Shown in pieces: positions 8,742-17,943 of a DNA stretch of 64,000 nucleotides. Below the pieces are notes generated by a model that was not told the origin of the DNA, ran no database searches, and worked only from the letters and a program-made list of their open reading frames with translations. Made by a program: the position numbers and the translations under genes. Each line of letters begins with the position of its first letter. Positions within the stretch are counted from its first letter, which is position 1. The stretch lies in assembly GCA_044225675.1 (NCBI GenBank), contig JBGAIH010000015.1, positions 52,287 to 116,286 on the forward strand, given 5' to 3'. The stretch comes from JACMQX01 sp044225675. Its GTDB lineage: Bacteria; Pseudomonadota; Gammaproteobacteria; Burkholderiales; Burkholderiaceae_C.

Positions 8742-9236
8742 ATGACGCTGCATCGCCTCGCCCTCGGGCTCGTGCTGGCTGCCAGCCTGGCTGCGTGCGT
8801 CAGCCTGCCCGGCTCGGTCGCGCCCGGCACGCCGCGCGACCAGGTGGTCGCCGCGCTCGGGTCGCCGACGGCCGTGTGGCCGCTGGCCGACGGCACGCGC
8901 CTCCAGTACTCCGGCCAGCCCGCCGGCCGCCAGGTGTTCAACATCGACCTCGATGCGTCGGGCAAGGTGGTGCGCGTCAATCAGGCCCTGCGCATGGACT
9001 GGCTGCGCAGCCTCGGTGCGGAAGGCCGCTGGCGCACCGACGACCTGCTGCGCGAACTCGGCCGGCCGGCTTACACCGCCCGCGTGCGCAGCGTGGACGG
9101 CGAGGTCTGGACCTGGCGTTTCACCGAGGTGGCATCCACACCCTACCTGCTGCACGTCGACGTCGATCCGCAAGGCGTCGTGCGGCGCATCTATTCGGCG
9201 ATCGAGCCGATCCGGCCCTGGTTCGGGGGCGACTGA
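8742..9236 (+). CDS. Small outer-membrane lipoprotein, SmpA/BamE-like
   Basis: This 164-residue protein has a signal peptide ending in lipobox LAAC (C19). The mature part begins VSLPGSVAPGTPRDQVVAALGSPTAV, a pattern like the SmpA/OmlA fold, where a G-T/S-x-x-x-V segment precedes LG-P. A second partial repeat (LLRELGRPAYTARV) follows. It lies between def and fmt, 41 bp after def and 55 bp before fmt. A role in the envelope is likely, but whether it is a true BamE paralogue cannot be decided by eye. Confidence 0.7.
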   Translation: MTLHRLALGLVLAASLAACVSLPGSVAPGTPRDQVVAALGSPTAVWPLADGTRLQYSGQPAGRQVFNIDLDASGKVVRVNQALRMDWLRSLGAEGRWRTDDLLRELGRPAYTARVRSVDGEVWTWRFTEVASTPYLLHVDVDPQGVVRRIYSAIEPIRPWFGGD

Positions 9237-9291
9237 GCTGGCCCGCCCGGCGACCCGTGCGCCGTGCCGAATGCAGCGACACTTGCGACCC

Positions 9292-10281
9292 ATGCGCCTG
9301 ATTTTTGCCGGAACCCCTGAATTCGCCCGCACCGCCCTTGAACGCCTGCATGCGGCGGGCTTCGAGATCGTGCTCGTCCTGAGCCAGCCCGACCGTCCCG
9401 CCGGGCGCGGCATGAAGCTGCAGGCCTCGGCCGTCAAGCAGTTCGCGGTGGCTCATGGCCTGCCGGTGGCGCAGCCGCGCAGTCTGCGCCTCGACGGCAA
9501 GTACCCGCAAGACGCTGCATCGGCGCGCGATGCCATCCTGGCGGCCCGTGCCGACGTGATGGTGGTCGCGGCCTATGGGCTCATCCTGCCGCAATGGGTG
9601 CTCGACGCCCCGCCCCGGGGATGCCTGAACATCCATGCCTCGCTGCTTCCGCGCTGGCGCGGCGCGGCGCCGATCCACCGCGCGATCGAGGCGGGCGATG
9701 CCCAAACCGGTGTCACCATCATGCAGATGGATGCGGGCCTGGACACCGGCGACATGCTGCTGACCGAGCGCGTCGCCATCGAGCCGGACGACACCACGGC
9801 CCGCCTGCATGATCGTCTGGCCGCACTCGGCGGCCGGCTGATCGTGGAGGCGCTCGAACTTGCGGCCTGCGGCGGTCTGACGCCGGTGCCGCAGCCCGAG
9901 GCCGGCGTGACCTATGCCCACAAGATCGAGAAGGAAGAGGCCGCCATCGACTGGACGCAGCCGGCCGAACTGCTCGCACGACGGGTGCGCGCCTTCAACC
10001 CCTTTCCCGGCGCGACGGCCCTGCTGGACGGCGAGACGATCAAGTTCTGGATGGCCCACGCCTCGCCGGCCTCGCAAGCGCAAGCGGCTTCGGGCGCGCA
10101 GCGACCGCCCGCCGGCACGGTGACGTCCGTCGGCGCCGACGCGTTCGCCATTGCAACGGTCGAGGGCGACCTCGTGGTCACCGAAGTGCAGCGTCCTGGC
10201 GGCAAGCGGCTGAAGGTGGCGGACTTCCTGCGCGGATTCGAGCTCGCGCCCGGCATGCGTTTTGGCGCCGGGGCGGCCTGA
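9292..10281 (+). CDS. fmt: Methionyl-tRNA formyltransferase
   Basis: This 329-residue enzyme formylates Met-tRNAfMet from 10-formyl-THF. It starts MRLIFAGTPEFARTAL and contains the catalytic-core signature SLLPRWRGAAPIHRAI with the preceding N-I-H, and the GVTIMQMDAGLDTGDML segment, followed by the C-terminal oligonucleotide-binding domain. The start at 9292 matches the family although the frame is open far upstream. Its stop overlaps the azlC start by one base (TGATG), so the two are probably cotranslated. Confidence 0.97.
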   Translation: MRLIFAGTPEFARTALERLHAAGFEIVLVLSQPDRPAGRGMKLQASAVKQFAVAHGLPVAQPRSLRLDGKYPQDAASARDAILAARADVMVVAAYGLILPQWVLDAPPRGCLNIHASLLPRWRGAAPIHRAIEAGDAQTGVTIMQMDAGLDTGDMLLTERVAIEPDDTTARLHDRLAALGGRLIVEALELAACGGLTPVPQPEAGVTYAHKIEKEEAAIDWTQPAELLARRVRAFNPFPGATALLDGETIKFWMAHASPASQAQAASGAQRPPAGTVTSVGADAFAIATVEGDLVVTEVQRPGGKRLKVADFLRGFELAPGMRFGAGAA

Positions 10282-11012
10282 TGTTTCTTGCGCGGGCCAA
10301 CTACAGCCATCCGGAGTTCCGCCAGGGCGTGCGCGACATGTGGCCGCAGGCGCCGGGCATTGCAGCCTGGGGGCTGATGACGGGCGTGGCCATGGTCAAG
10401 TCGGGCATGAGCGTGTTCGAGTCGCTGCTGATGGCACTGCTGGTGTTCGCGGGCAGCTCGCAGCTGGCGGCGATCCCGCTGATCGTCGCTGGCGCGCCGC
10501 TGTGGGTGATCCTGGCCACGGGTTTCTGCGTCAATCTGCGCTTCGTGGTGTTCAGTCTGCACCTGCGGCCCTACCTCATGCATCTGCCGCGCTGGGAGCG
10601 CATGGCCCACGGCTATCTCACTGCGGACCTCACCTATGTGCTGTTCACCCGCCGCTTTCCGGAACCCGCGCAGGACCGGGCCGGGCAGCGCGCGCAGGAG
10701 GCGTATCTGGCGGGCAACTGCTTTCTCAACTGGGTCAGCTGGGTCGGCGCGAGCGTGGTGGGTGTCGTGCTCGCCAACTTCATTCCCACGCGCTGGGGGC
10801 TGGGCTTTGCGGGCATCCTGTGCCTGGTCGGCATCCTGTGCTCGCTGGCCAGCACGCGGCTGCGCATGGTGGCTGCGGCGGTGGCAGGTGCGGCCGCCGT
10901 GGCGGCCTATGCGCTGCCGCTGCGTCTGAACATCGTGGTGGCGATCGCGGTGGCCGTGCTGGCCTGCCTGGCCATCGAGAAGCGGGTCGATCCGCAGGCA
11001 GGCGGCGCATGA
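10281..11012 (+). CDS. azlC: AzlC family branched-chain amino acid exporter, large subunit
   Basis: This 243-residue membrane protein has about six or seven helices and the AzlC pattern near its start (ATGFCVNLRFVVFSLHLRPYL follows GSSQLAAIPL). AzlC with the small subunit AzlD exports branched-chain amino acids or analogues. It overlaps fmt by one base and azlD by four bases (ATGA), so all three are probably cotranscribed. Substrate specificity cannot be read from the sequence. Confidence 0.9.
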   Translation: MFLARANYSHPEFRQGVRDMWPQAPGIAAWGLMTGVAMVKSGMSVFESLLMALLVFAGSSQLAAIPLIVAGAPLWVILATGFCVNLRFVVFSLHLRPYLMHLPRWERMAHGYLTADLTYVLFTRRFPEPAQDRAGQRAQEAYLAGNCFLNWVSWVGASVVGVVLANFIPTRWGLGFAGILCLVGILCSLASTRLRMVAAAVAGAAAVAAYALPLRLNIVVAIAVAVLACLAIEKRVDPQAGGA

Positions 11013-11344
11013 GCGGCACCGACCTCTGGACGGTGCTCATCATCGCCGGCCTCGCCTGCGTGACGGTGGTGGCGCGCAGCTTCTTCTTCATCTCGAGCAA
11101 GCCGTGGAGCCTGCCGCACTGGGCGCAGCGCGGCCTGCAGTACGCGCCCATCGCCGCGCTGGCCGCCGTGGTGCTGCCCGAGATCGTGATGGCGCAGGGG
11201 CATCTCGTGCCCTCGCTGGCGGACGCGCGCATCTTCGGCGCCCTGGCGGGTGCGCTGGCCTATGCGTGGCGCCGCGACGTGCTGGTGACCATCGTTGCGG
11301 GCATGGCGGTGTACCTGCCGCTGCATCTGGGGCTTGGCTGGTAG
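11009..11344 (+). CDS. azlD: AzlD family exporter, small subunit
   Basis: This 111-residue protein has four hydrophobic segments. It contains the AzlD hallmark near residues 22-50 (ARSFFFISSKPWSLP ... GLQYAPIAALAAVVLPEI) and pairs with AzlC to form the exporter. Its ATG overlaps the azlC stop, which supports fixed stoichiometry by translational coupling. The length is normal for AzlD. Confidence 0.9.
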   Translation: MSGTDLWTVLIIAGLACVTVVARSFFFISSKPWSLPHWAQRGLQYAPIAALAAVVLPEIVMAQGHLVPSLADARIFGALAGALAYAWRRDVLVTIVAGMAVYLPLHLGLGW

Positions 11345-11433
11345 GGGCGAAGGCGCCGGAGCGGGCTTTTAGAATCAGAGGCTTGGCCTCACGCCTGCCG
11401 ATTTTTTCTGACCTCCTTTCCGGACCCCGCTTC

Positions 11434-12627
11434 ATGAATGTTCTTCGCTTTTCCGACCTGTGCGCGCAGGGCAAGGCTTCCGGCCGCCGCGTGTTCATCC
11501 GCGCCGACCTCAACGTGCCGCAGGACGACGACGGCCGCATCACCGAAGACACGCGCATCCGCGCCTCGATCCCGTGCATCCGCATGGCGCTGGACGCGGG
11601 CGCGGCCGTGATGGTCACCTCGCACCTGGGCCGGCCGACCGAGGGCGAATTCACGCCAGCCGACTCGCTGGCGCCTGTCGCCGCCCGCATGGGCGAGCTG
11701 CTGGGTCGCGAGGTGCCGGTGCTGCGCGACTGGGTCGGCGGCGTTCAGGTGCAGCCCGGCCAGCTCGTGCTGCTCGAGAACTGCCGCGTCAACAAGGGCG
11801 AGAAGAAGAACGACCCGGCCCTGGCGCAGAAGATGGCCGCGCTGTGCGACATCTTCGTGCACGACGCCTTCGGCACCGCCCACCGCGCCGAGGCTTCGAC
11901 CTACGGCATTGCGCAGTACGCGCCCGTGGCCTGCGCCGGCCCGCTGCTGGCGGCCGAGATCGACGCCATCACCCAGGCGCTGAGCGCGCCGCGCCGCCCG
12001 CTGGTGGCCATCGTCGCGGGCTCCAAGGTGTCGACCAAGCTCACCATCCTCAAGTCGCTGGCCGCGAACGTCGACCAGCTGATCGTCGGCGGCGGCATCG
12101 CCAACACCTTCATGCTCGCCGCCGGCCTGCCGATCGGCAAGAGCCTGGCCGAGCCCGACCTGCTGGCCGAGGCGCGCGCGGTGATCGATGCCATGAAGGC
12201 GCGCGGCGCCGAGGTGCCGATCCCCACCGACGTGGTGACCGCCAAGACCTTCGCCGCCGACGCGCCGGCCACCGTCAAGGCGGCAGCCGACGTGGCGGCC
12301 GACGACATGATCCTCGACATCGGTCCGCAGACGGCGGCGCGGCTGGCGGCGCAGCTCAAGGCGGCCGGCACCATCGTCTGGAACGGCCCGGTCGGCGTGT
12401 TCGAGTTCGACGCCTTTGCCGGTGGCACCGAGGCGATTGCCCGTGCCATCGCGGCGTCGGATGCCTTCAGCATCGCCGGCGGCGGCGACACGCTCGCGGC
12501 CATCGCCAAGTACGGCATCGAGAAGCAGGTGGGCTACATCTCCACCGGCGGCGGCGCCTTTCTCGAAGTGCTGGAGGGCAAGACGCTGCCGGCCTTCGAG
12601 ATCCTGCAAAAGCGCGCCCAGGGCTGA
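11434..12627 (+). CDS. pgk: Phosphoglycerate kinase
   Basis: This 397-residue enzyme interconverts 1,3-bisphosphoglycerate and 3-phosphoglycerate. Seen are RVFIRADLNVP, TSHLGRPTEG, LLENCRVNKGEKKNDP, FVHDAFGTAHRAEAS, AIVAGSKVSTKLTIL, the nucleotide-site WNGPVGVFEFDAF and the closing SIAGGGDTLAAI / ISTGGGAFLE. All catalytic segments are intact and the length is standard. It leads the cluster of glycolytic genes (pyk and fba follow). The start at 11434 matches the family; the upstream open frame overlaps azlD and is a shadow. Confidence 0.97.
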   Translation: MNVLRFSDLCAQGKASGRRVFIRADLNVPQDDDGRITEDTRIRASIPCIRMALDAGAAVMVTSHLGRPTEGEFTPADSLAPVAARMGELLGREVPVLRDWVGGVQVQPGQLVLLENCRVNKGEKKNDPALAQKMAALCDIFVHDAFGTAHRAEASTYGIAQYAPVACAGPLLAAEIDAITQALSAPRRPLVAIVAGSKVSTKLTILKSLAANVDQLIVGGGIANTFMLAAGLPIGKSLAEPDLLAEARAVIDAMKARGAEVPIPTDVVTAKTFAADAPATVKAAADVAADDMILDIGPQTAARLAAQLKAAGTIVWNGPVGVFEFDAFAGGTEAIARAIAASDAFSIAGGGDTLAAIAKYGIEKQVGYISTGGGAFLEVLEGKTLPAFEILQKRAQG

Positions 12628-12642
12628 GGCGCGGGGCCGGGC

Positions 12643-13749
12643 TCAAGCCGGCTGGATCTGCGGCTGACTCGTCGCGCGGCCGGCGTAGTCGGTCCAGCAT
12701 TGCCGCGTGAAGTCATACAGCTTGCAGCGGCGCGCGGTGTCGAAGTACCAGCGCCAGGAAAAGCGCTGGATCACGATGCGGCCCGGCAGCAGCTCCTCGA
12801 GCCGGGCCTGGGCCTGGCGCAGCCGGTACAGCGGGATGCTCATGTCCACGTGATGCGCCGTGTGCTCCATGATGTGGTGCAGCACGGCCCCGATGTGCAG
12901 CGGGAAGGTCAGGTGGACCGTGGTGGACACGAAGGGCTGGGCGCGGGCCCAGCCGGCGCGGTCGTCATGCCAGGACACGGCCGTGTGGGTGTGGTGGACG
13001 TACACCACGAAGCCGATCATGGCGCACCAGAACAGGAAGGGCACGCCAAAGCCGGCCAGCAGCACGATGGCGACCGACTGGCCGGTGGCCTGCGCGGCGG
13101 CCACGAGCGCGCCGATCCACAGCAGCGCAAAGGCGCTGACCAGCAGGTTGTCGAGCAGGAAGACGCGCCTGCGCGTGGGCATGTGCTCGTGCGACGGAAA
13201 AAACATGCGCTTCCACCAGATCTCCACCATGTAGTAGAGACCCGGCGCCCAACCGCTGCGGTAGACCCGGTCGAGCAGGCGCTGGCCGCGCGTGAGGGCA
13301 GCGTACTCCTCGCGGGTGTAGGGCGCCCAGACGAAGTCGGTGCCCTTGAGGTTGGTGTAGCCGTGATGCACCACGTTGTGCCCGACGTCCCACAGGCTGT
13401 AGGGCGTGACCGAGGGCAGGAAGGCGATGCGGCCGAGCCACTTGTTGAGCCGCCGGTGCGGCGTGAGGCTCTGGTGGCACGCGTCGTGGCCGATGATGAA
13501 CAGCCGCCCGATCATGAAGCCGGAGGCCGCGCCGCACAGCAGCTTGGCCCACAGCGGCGCGAGCAGTACCGTGCCCGCAGTGGCCGCCAGCCACAGGGCC
13601 AGGTCGAGCAGCAGCAGGAACACGGCGCGCGCCGTGGTGCGCTCGGACAGCGGGATCAGCCACTGGCGGATCACCTTGCGGTGGGGCAGCGGCTGGCCTG
13701 GCGGGATCGGGTCGAGGGAAGGGGAGGGAGAGCGGTCGATGGAGTTCAT
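12643..13749 (-). CDS. Membrane fatty acid desaturase
   Basis: This 368-residue integral membrane protein has the three His boxes of membrane-bound di-iron desaturases/hydroxylases: HDACHQ (from residue 88), HNVVHHGYTN (from 124) and HHIMEHTAHHVD (about 295-305). An additional HHTHT lies near the membrane. It would introduce a double bond into an acyl chain or modify a lipid-like substrate, using O2. It is convergent with pgk (15 bp apart) and divergent from the cytochrome b561 gene, a plausible but unproven electron-transfer neighbour. The start could also be 13773; neither has a clear ribosome site. Confidence 0.85.
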   Translation of the reverse strand: MNSIDRSPSPSLDPIPPGQPLPHRKVIRQWLIPLSERTTARAVFLLLLDLALWLAATAGTVLLAPLWAKLLCGAASGFMIGRLFIIGHDACHQSLTPHRRLNKWLGRIAFLPSVTPYSLWDVGHNVVHHGYTNLKGTDFVWAPYTREEYAALTRGQRLLDRVYRSGWAPGLYYMVEIWWKRMFFPSHEHMPTRRRVFLLDNLLVSAFALLWIGALVAAAQATGQSVAIVLLAGFGVPFLFWCAMIGFVVYVHHTHTAVSWHDDRAGWARAQPFVSTTVHLTFPLHIGAVLHHIMEHTAHHVDMSIPLYRLRQAQARLEELLPGRIVIQRFSWRWYFDTARRCKLYDFTRQCWTDYAGRATSQPQIQPA

Positions 13750-13921
13750 GGCATTGCAGACAAGGCCGGCCATGCTAGGCCGCAGGCTGCCGCGCCGTGC
13801 TGACCTGCGTCAAGCTTCGGCTGAATGGACCGATGCTTGCGCGCCGTTAAGGAATTGCTAAGACAGCGGGCAGATCATGCAGACACCTTCCCCCCTTTCC
13901 CTCGTTTCCCAGGAGCCTGTC

Positions 13922-14656
13922 ATGAATCTGCCGCCCCCGCCTGACGCCCGTCAGTCCCGTTCAAGTTCGAACGCTGCGTCCGGCCGCATCCTCGTCTGGG
14001 ATGCGCCCGTTCGCGTCTTTCACTGGCTCCTGGTGCTGTGTTTCGCCGGTGCATGGCTCACCTCCGAAGGCGACCGCTGGCAGGGCTTGCACCTGACCTT
14101 CGGGTACACCGTTGCAGGGCTGGTCGCGTTTCGCGTGGTGTGGGGCCTGGTGGGCACGCGTCACGCACGGTTTGCCAGCTTCGTGCGCGGGCCTTCGGCC
14201 GTCGCGGCCTACCTGGGCGACACCCTGCGCGGCCGCGCGGTGCCGCACGCGGGCCACAACCCGGCGGGTGCGCTGGCCATCATGGCGCTGCTCGGCCTCG
14301 CTGCGGTGGTGACGGCATTGGGCTGGGCCACGCTCAACAAGTGGGGCGGGCATGCGCTCAAGGAGGTTCACGAGGCGGCCGCCAGCCTGATGCTGGGCAT
14401 GGCCATCGTGCACGTGGCCGCCGTACTGCTGCACAGCTGGCGCCATCGTGACAACCTGATCGGCGCCATGGTGACAGGGCGCAAGCCTGGCGTGCCCGCC
14501 GATGGCGTGGGCGGCGCCTGGCGCATCGTGGCGGCCCTGCTGCTGGCGGCCGTGCTGGGGTTCTGGGTCCTGCAATGGCAATCGGGCGCTTTGGCGCCCG
14601 ACACCGGCCTGTCCGGCCGGACGCATCATGGCGACAGCCAGAACGAGGATGATTGA
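13922..14656 (+). CDS. Cytochrome b561 family membrane protein
   Basis: The 244-residue protein carries the cytochrome b561/Ni-Fe hydrogenase b-type pattern: VWDAPVRVFHWLLVL with a helix-1 His, then HLTFGYT, a third helix, HEAAASLML and HVAAVLLHSWRHRDNLIGAM with paired His residues for haem. Four core helices plus a fifth near the C-terminus (WRIVAALLLAAVLGFWVL) are visible. It would shuttle electrons within the inner membrane. The start at 13922 is supported by AGGAG seven bases upstream, rather than an earlier in-frame ATG at 13877. It may serve c-type cytochromes or another redox partner; none is encoded alongside. Confidence 0.85.
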   Translation: MNLPPPPDARQSRSSSNAASGRILVWDAPVRVFHWLLVLCFAGAWLTSEGDRWQGLHLTFGYTVAGLVAFRVVWGLVGTRHARFASFVRGPSAVAAYLGDTLRGRAVPHAGHNPAGALAIMALLGLAAVVTALGWATLNKWGGHALKEVHEAAASLMLGMAIVHVAAVLLHSWRHRDNLIGAMVTGRKPGVPADGVGGAWRIVAALLLAAVLGFWVLQWQSGALAPDTGLSGRTHHGDSQNEDD

Positions 14657-14666
14657 CGGCGGACTG

Positions 14667-14713
14667 GTAATCGGCTTGTAACCGGCTTCGTGTCAGAATA
14701 GTAACCAAGTTAC
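14667..14713. promoter_or_regulatory. GTAACC-type repeats upstream of pyk
   Basis: Two adjacent near-identical 11-mers (GTAATCGGCTT at 14667-14677, GTAACCGGCTT at 14678-14688) are followed by GTAACCAAGTTAC (14701-14713), itself an inverted repeat. They lie about 75-120 bp upstream of the pyk start. The same core with 11-bp spacing occurs before fba. Likely a regulator-binding region, by inference. Confidence 0.45.
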
Positions 14714-14786
14714 AGACGCCGGTTTCCCCTCTTCTCTTCCTTCCGCTTCGCGGACGGCGCCTGGCCTCAATCCCCAAGGAGACTTC

Positions 14787-16220
14787 ATGGCCCGTCGTGC
14801 CACCAAAATCGTCGCCACCCTCGGCCCCGCCTCCAGCGATCCCGCCATGCTCGAACAGATGATTCTGGCGGGCGTCAACGTGGTCCGGCTGAACTTCAGC
14901 CACGGCATGGCGCAGGACCACATCGACCGGGCGCGCCTCGTGCGCGAGGCGGCCCAGCGCGCCGGCCGCGAGGTCGCCATCATGGCCGACCTGCAGGGCC
15001 CCAAGATTCGCGTGGGCAAGTTTGCCGAAGGCAAGGTGATGCTGGAGCCGGGCATGAAGTTCGTGCTCGACGCCTCGCGTGCCGAGCCGGGCGACATCGC
15101 CGGCGTGGGCCTGGACTACAAGGAGCTGCCGCGCGACGTGAAGGCCGGCGACATCCTGCTGCTCAACGACGGGCTGATCGTGCTCACGGTCGACGCGGTG
15201 CGCGGCGAGCAGGTCCACACCACCGTCAAGCTCGGCGGCGAGCTGTCCAACAACAAGGGCATCAACAAGCAGGGCGGCGGCCTCACCGCGCCCGCGCTCA
15301 CCGCCAAGGACATGGAGGACATCCGCACGGCCATGGCCTTCCAGGCCGACTACGTGGCGGTGAGCTTTCCCAAGAACGCGACCGACATGGAGATGGCGCG
15401 CCAGCTGTGCAACGTGGCAGCCGCCGAGTTCCGTCACAAGCCGGGCCTGATCGCCAAGATCGAGCGGGCCGAGGCGATTCCGCATCTGGAGTCGATCCTG
15501 CGCGCGAGCGACGGCATCATGGTCGCGCGCGGCGACCTGGCGGTGGAGGTCGGCAACGCGGCTGTGCCGGCCCTGCAAAAACGCATGATCCGCCTCGCGC
15601 GCGAGCTCGACAAGGTGGTGATCACCGCCACGCAGATGATGGAGTCGATGATCACCAACCCCGTGCCCACGCGGGCCGAGGTCAGCGACGTGGCCAACGC
15701 CGTGCTCGACGGCACCGACGCCGTGATGCTCTCGGCCGAGACGGCCGCCGGCAAGTACCCGCTGGAGACGGTGGTGGAGATGGCCAACATCTGCTCCGAA
15801 GCCGAGAAGGCCGAGGACGTCAAGCTCGACGCCGACTTCACCGGCATGACGTTCAACCGCATCGACCAGTCGATCGCCATGGGGGCGCTGTTCACCGCGC
15901 ACCACCTCGGCTGCAAGGCCATCGTGGCACTGACCGACTCCGGCTCGACGCCGCTGTGGATGAGCCGCCACCGCATCCACATCCCGATCTACGCGCTCAC
16001 GCCCAAGCTGGCGACGCAGCGCAAGATGGCGCTGTACCGCAACGTGCGTCCGCTGCTGATGGACACCAGCGCCGACCGCGATACGGCCCTGCAGGAGGCC
16101 GAAGGCCACCTGAAGAAGCGCGGCATTGTGGGCAGCGGCGACGTCTACGCCATCACCTGCGGCGAGCCGATGGGCGCGCCGGGCGGCACCAACATGCTCA
16201 AGATCTGCCGGGCGGCCTGA
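14787..16220 (+). CDS. pyk: Pyruvate kinase
   Basis: This 477-residue enzyme makes pyruvate and ATP from phosphoenolpyruvate. Motifs: RRATKIVATLGPAS, VVRLNFSHG, ADLQGPKIRVG, the active-site IMVARGDLAVE, ATQMMESM, AVMLSAETAAGKYP and a C-terminal allosteric-type domain ending with GEPMGAPGGTNMLKI. Length and motif order are normal. It has its own upstream region with the GTAACC repeats and is followed by 830 bp of repeat-filled noncoding DNA. An AGGAG lies seven bases before the ATG. Confidence 0.97.
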   Translation: MARRATKIVATLGPASSDPAMLEQMILAGVNVVRLNFSHGMAQDHIDRARLVREAAQRAGREVAIMADLQGPKIRVGKFAEGKVMLEPGMKFVLDASRAEPGDIAGVGLDYKELPRDVKAGDILLLNDGLIVLTVDAVRGEQVHTTVKLGGELSNNKGINKQGGGLTAPALTAKDMEDIRTAMAFQADYVAVSFPKNATDMEMARQLCNVAAAEFRHKPGLIAKIERAEAIPHLESILRASDGIMVARGDLAVEVGNAAVPALQKRMIRLARELDKVVITATQMMESMITNPVPTRAEVSDVANAVLDGTDAVMLSAETAAGKYPLETVVEMANICSEAEKAEDVKLDADFTGMTFNRIDQSIAMGALFTAHHLGCKAIVALTDSGSTPLWMSRHRIHIPIYALTPKLATQRKMALYRNVRPLLMDTSADRDTALQEAEGHLKKRGIVGSGDVYAITCGEPMGAPGGTNMLKICRAA

Positions 16221-17049
16221 CGCTTCTCTTGTCGCTCTGCCTGGTTTGTGCGGGGGCTTGGGCGTAGCTCTGTGCTGAGACCTCGCGCAGCCAAGCCGCC
16301 AGCCCCTGGGGCCGGGGCGCTTGGCTGGGGCGGTCGGCACTGCGTGTCCGACTGCCCTGCGGTGCTCGGGCTTGCGGGCCGGTGCAGAACTCACTGCGCG
16401 CTGCGCGCTCCGTTCGAACAGCTGCACCGAGTCAGATGACGAAGCGCGCTGCGCGCGCGCCCGCAAGACCTCCGTTCCTCGGCGCCCCAGAAGGCGCGCC
16501 CCGGCCCCAGGGGCTGGCGGCTTGGCTGAAGACCGGGTAGGGCGTTCGCATACGGGCGGTGAAACCCGAATACCGCTTCGCCAGACGTCACGCCCCTTCT
16601 GTCTCGCGGTGGGCGGCAGGCCGGTGGGGGCGACTTCTGGAGCGGCGAGGAGCGCAAGGCGGGGATCGGCGCGCGTGAGCGCGCTTCGTGTCATTCTCAT
16701 CGCACCTGTCCGAACGCAGCGCGCAGCGCGAAGTGAGTTGTGCGATGCGATCCCCGCCTGAGCACCGCAGCGGAGCCTGCGCGAAGCGCAGGCCGCTCCA
16801 GCAGGAGCCCCCACCGGCCTGCCGCCCGCCGCGAGACGCGAGGTGCCCCCACCAGAAGACCGCGAGACGCGAGGTGCAGCGCCAAAAAGAAACCAAGCAG
16901 CCCGAGGTCCACCGCCAAAGAATCAAAACGCCCAGACCCGAGACCCGGAAGTCGCAAGGTCGCTGCGGCGAGTCTGTGCGCTTGCGCGCGCACACAGGTC
17001 ATTGAGCCGCCATGAATCCATCGGCCGCCGTTGCGCGTACAAAGGGGGA
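16221..17049. repeat. Noncoding island of long inverted repeats after pyk
   Basis: No believable gene is present in these 829 bp. Instead there are: a perfect 33-bp inverted pair (16288-16320 with 16496-16528); a related ~94-bp sequence in opposite orientations (16357-16450 and 16678-16770); a third inverted pair (roughly 16603-16668 with 16748-16835) that would fold the centre into one large hairpin; and a 17-bp direct repeat, CGCGAGACGCGAGGTGC, at 16830 and 16861. From memory such blocks resemble intergenic repeat families in Comamonadaceae genomes; they also generate spurious open frames. Confidence 0.75.
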
Positions 17050-17931
17050 ATGAACTCCACCCGCGCCACCGCGCCTGCCCGCATGACCCGCCGAACCGGA
17101 ATCCTCGCTGCCCTGGGCGCGCTGCTGACGGGCTGCTCCGCCACCGGTGCGCTCAACGCACTCGTTCCGACCGACAGCTACCGCGTCAGCGAGGGCATCG
17201 CCTATGGCGAAGGGCCGCGCCGCAAGCTGGATGTCTACCAGCCGCCCGCGCCCCGGCCGGGCGGCTCCCCCGTGATCGTCTTCTTCTACGGCGGCAACTG
17301 GGCCTCGGGCAACCGGGCCGACTACCGCTTCGTCGGCGAGGCGCTCGCCTCGGCCGGCGCGGTCGTGGTCCTGGCCGATTACCGCCTTCATCCGGAAGTC
17401 GTGTACCCGGAATTCGTCAAGGACAGCGCGGCCGCCGTCGCCTGGGCGTTCGAGCATGCGCGGCAATTCGGCGGCGATCCGCAGCGGCTCTTCGTCATGG
17501 GCCACAGCGCCGGTGCGTACAACGCCGCCATGGTCGCGCTCGACCGGCGCTGGCTCGGCGCGCGCCGGGCGCAGATCGCGGGGTTCATCGGCATCGCCGG
17601 CCCCTACGACTTTCTGCCGATCGGCAATCCCGACACCCAGCGCGCCTTCAGCTGGCCGGTCACGCAGGCCGAGTCACAGCCGGCCACCCATGTGGCGTCC
17701 GGCGCGCCGCGCACGCTGCTGCTGGCCGCGCAGAGCGACCGGCTGGTGGACCCGGTCCGCAACACCGCAGGCCTGGCGGCGAAGCTGCAGAACGTGGGCG
17801 CGGACGTCACCGCGCGCTACTACGACAAGGTCAGCCATGCCACCGTCATCGGGGCCATGGCGTCGCCGCTGCGCTTTCTCGCGCCGGTCCGCGCCGACGT
17901 GCTGGCCTTTGTGGGATTGAACCCCAAGTAA
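17050..17931 (+). CDS. Alpha/beta-hydrolase (esterase-like) lipoprotein
   Basis: This 293-residue protein has a Tat-like or Sec lipoprotein signal (RRTGILAALGALLTGC, lipobox LLTGC). The hydrolase core follows: FFYGGNWASG in the oxyanion-hole position (HGG-type, with Tyr for His), nucleophile S153 in GHSAGAY, candidate acids D230/D234 and catalytic H263 in VSHAT. This fits the BD-FAE/carboxylesterase group that acts on small esters. It is preceded by the repeat island and ends 55 bp before fba. The start is uncertain: 17083 would leave a shorter signal. Confidence 0.82.
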   Translation: MNSTRATAPARMTRRTGILAALGALLTGCSATGALNALVPTDSYRVSEGIAYGEGPRRKLDVYQPPAPRPGGSPVIVFFYGGNWASGNRADYRFVGEALASAGAVVVLADYRLHPEVVYPEFVKDSAAAVAWAFEHARQFGGDPQRLFVMGHSAGAYNAAMVALDRRWLGARRAQIAGFIGIAGPYDFLPIGNPDTQRAFSWPVTQAESQPATHVASGAPRTLLLAAQSDRLVDPVRNTAGLAAKLQNVGADVTARYYDKVSHATVIGAMASPLRFLAPVRADVLAFVGLNPK

Positions 17932-17943
17932 AATCCTGCCCCA

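Noticed and set aside
16321..16761. Short plus- and minus-strand frames in the repeat island as genes
   Set aside because: They consist of Arg/Ala/Pro-rich sequence derived from the inverted repeats, with no ribosome site; I recall similar spurious products in related genomes.
14358..16814. 818-codon minus-strand frame across pyk and the repeat island
   Set aside because: It lies antisense to a complete pyruvate kinase and runs through noncoding inverted repeats; no domain is recognisable.
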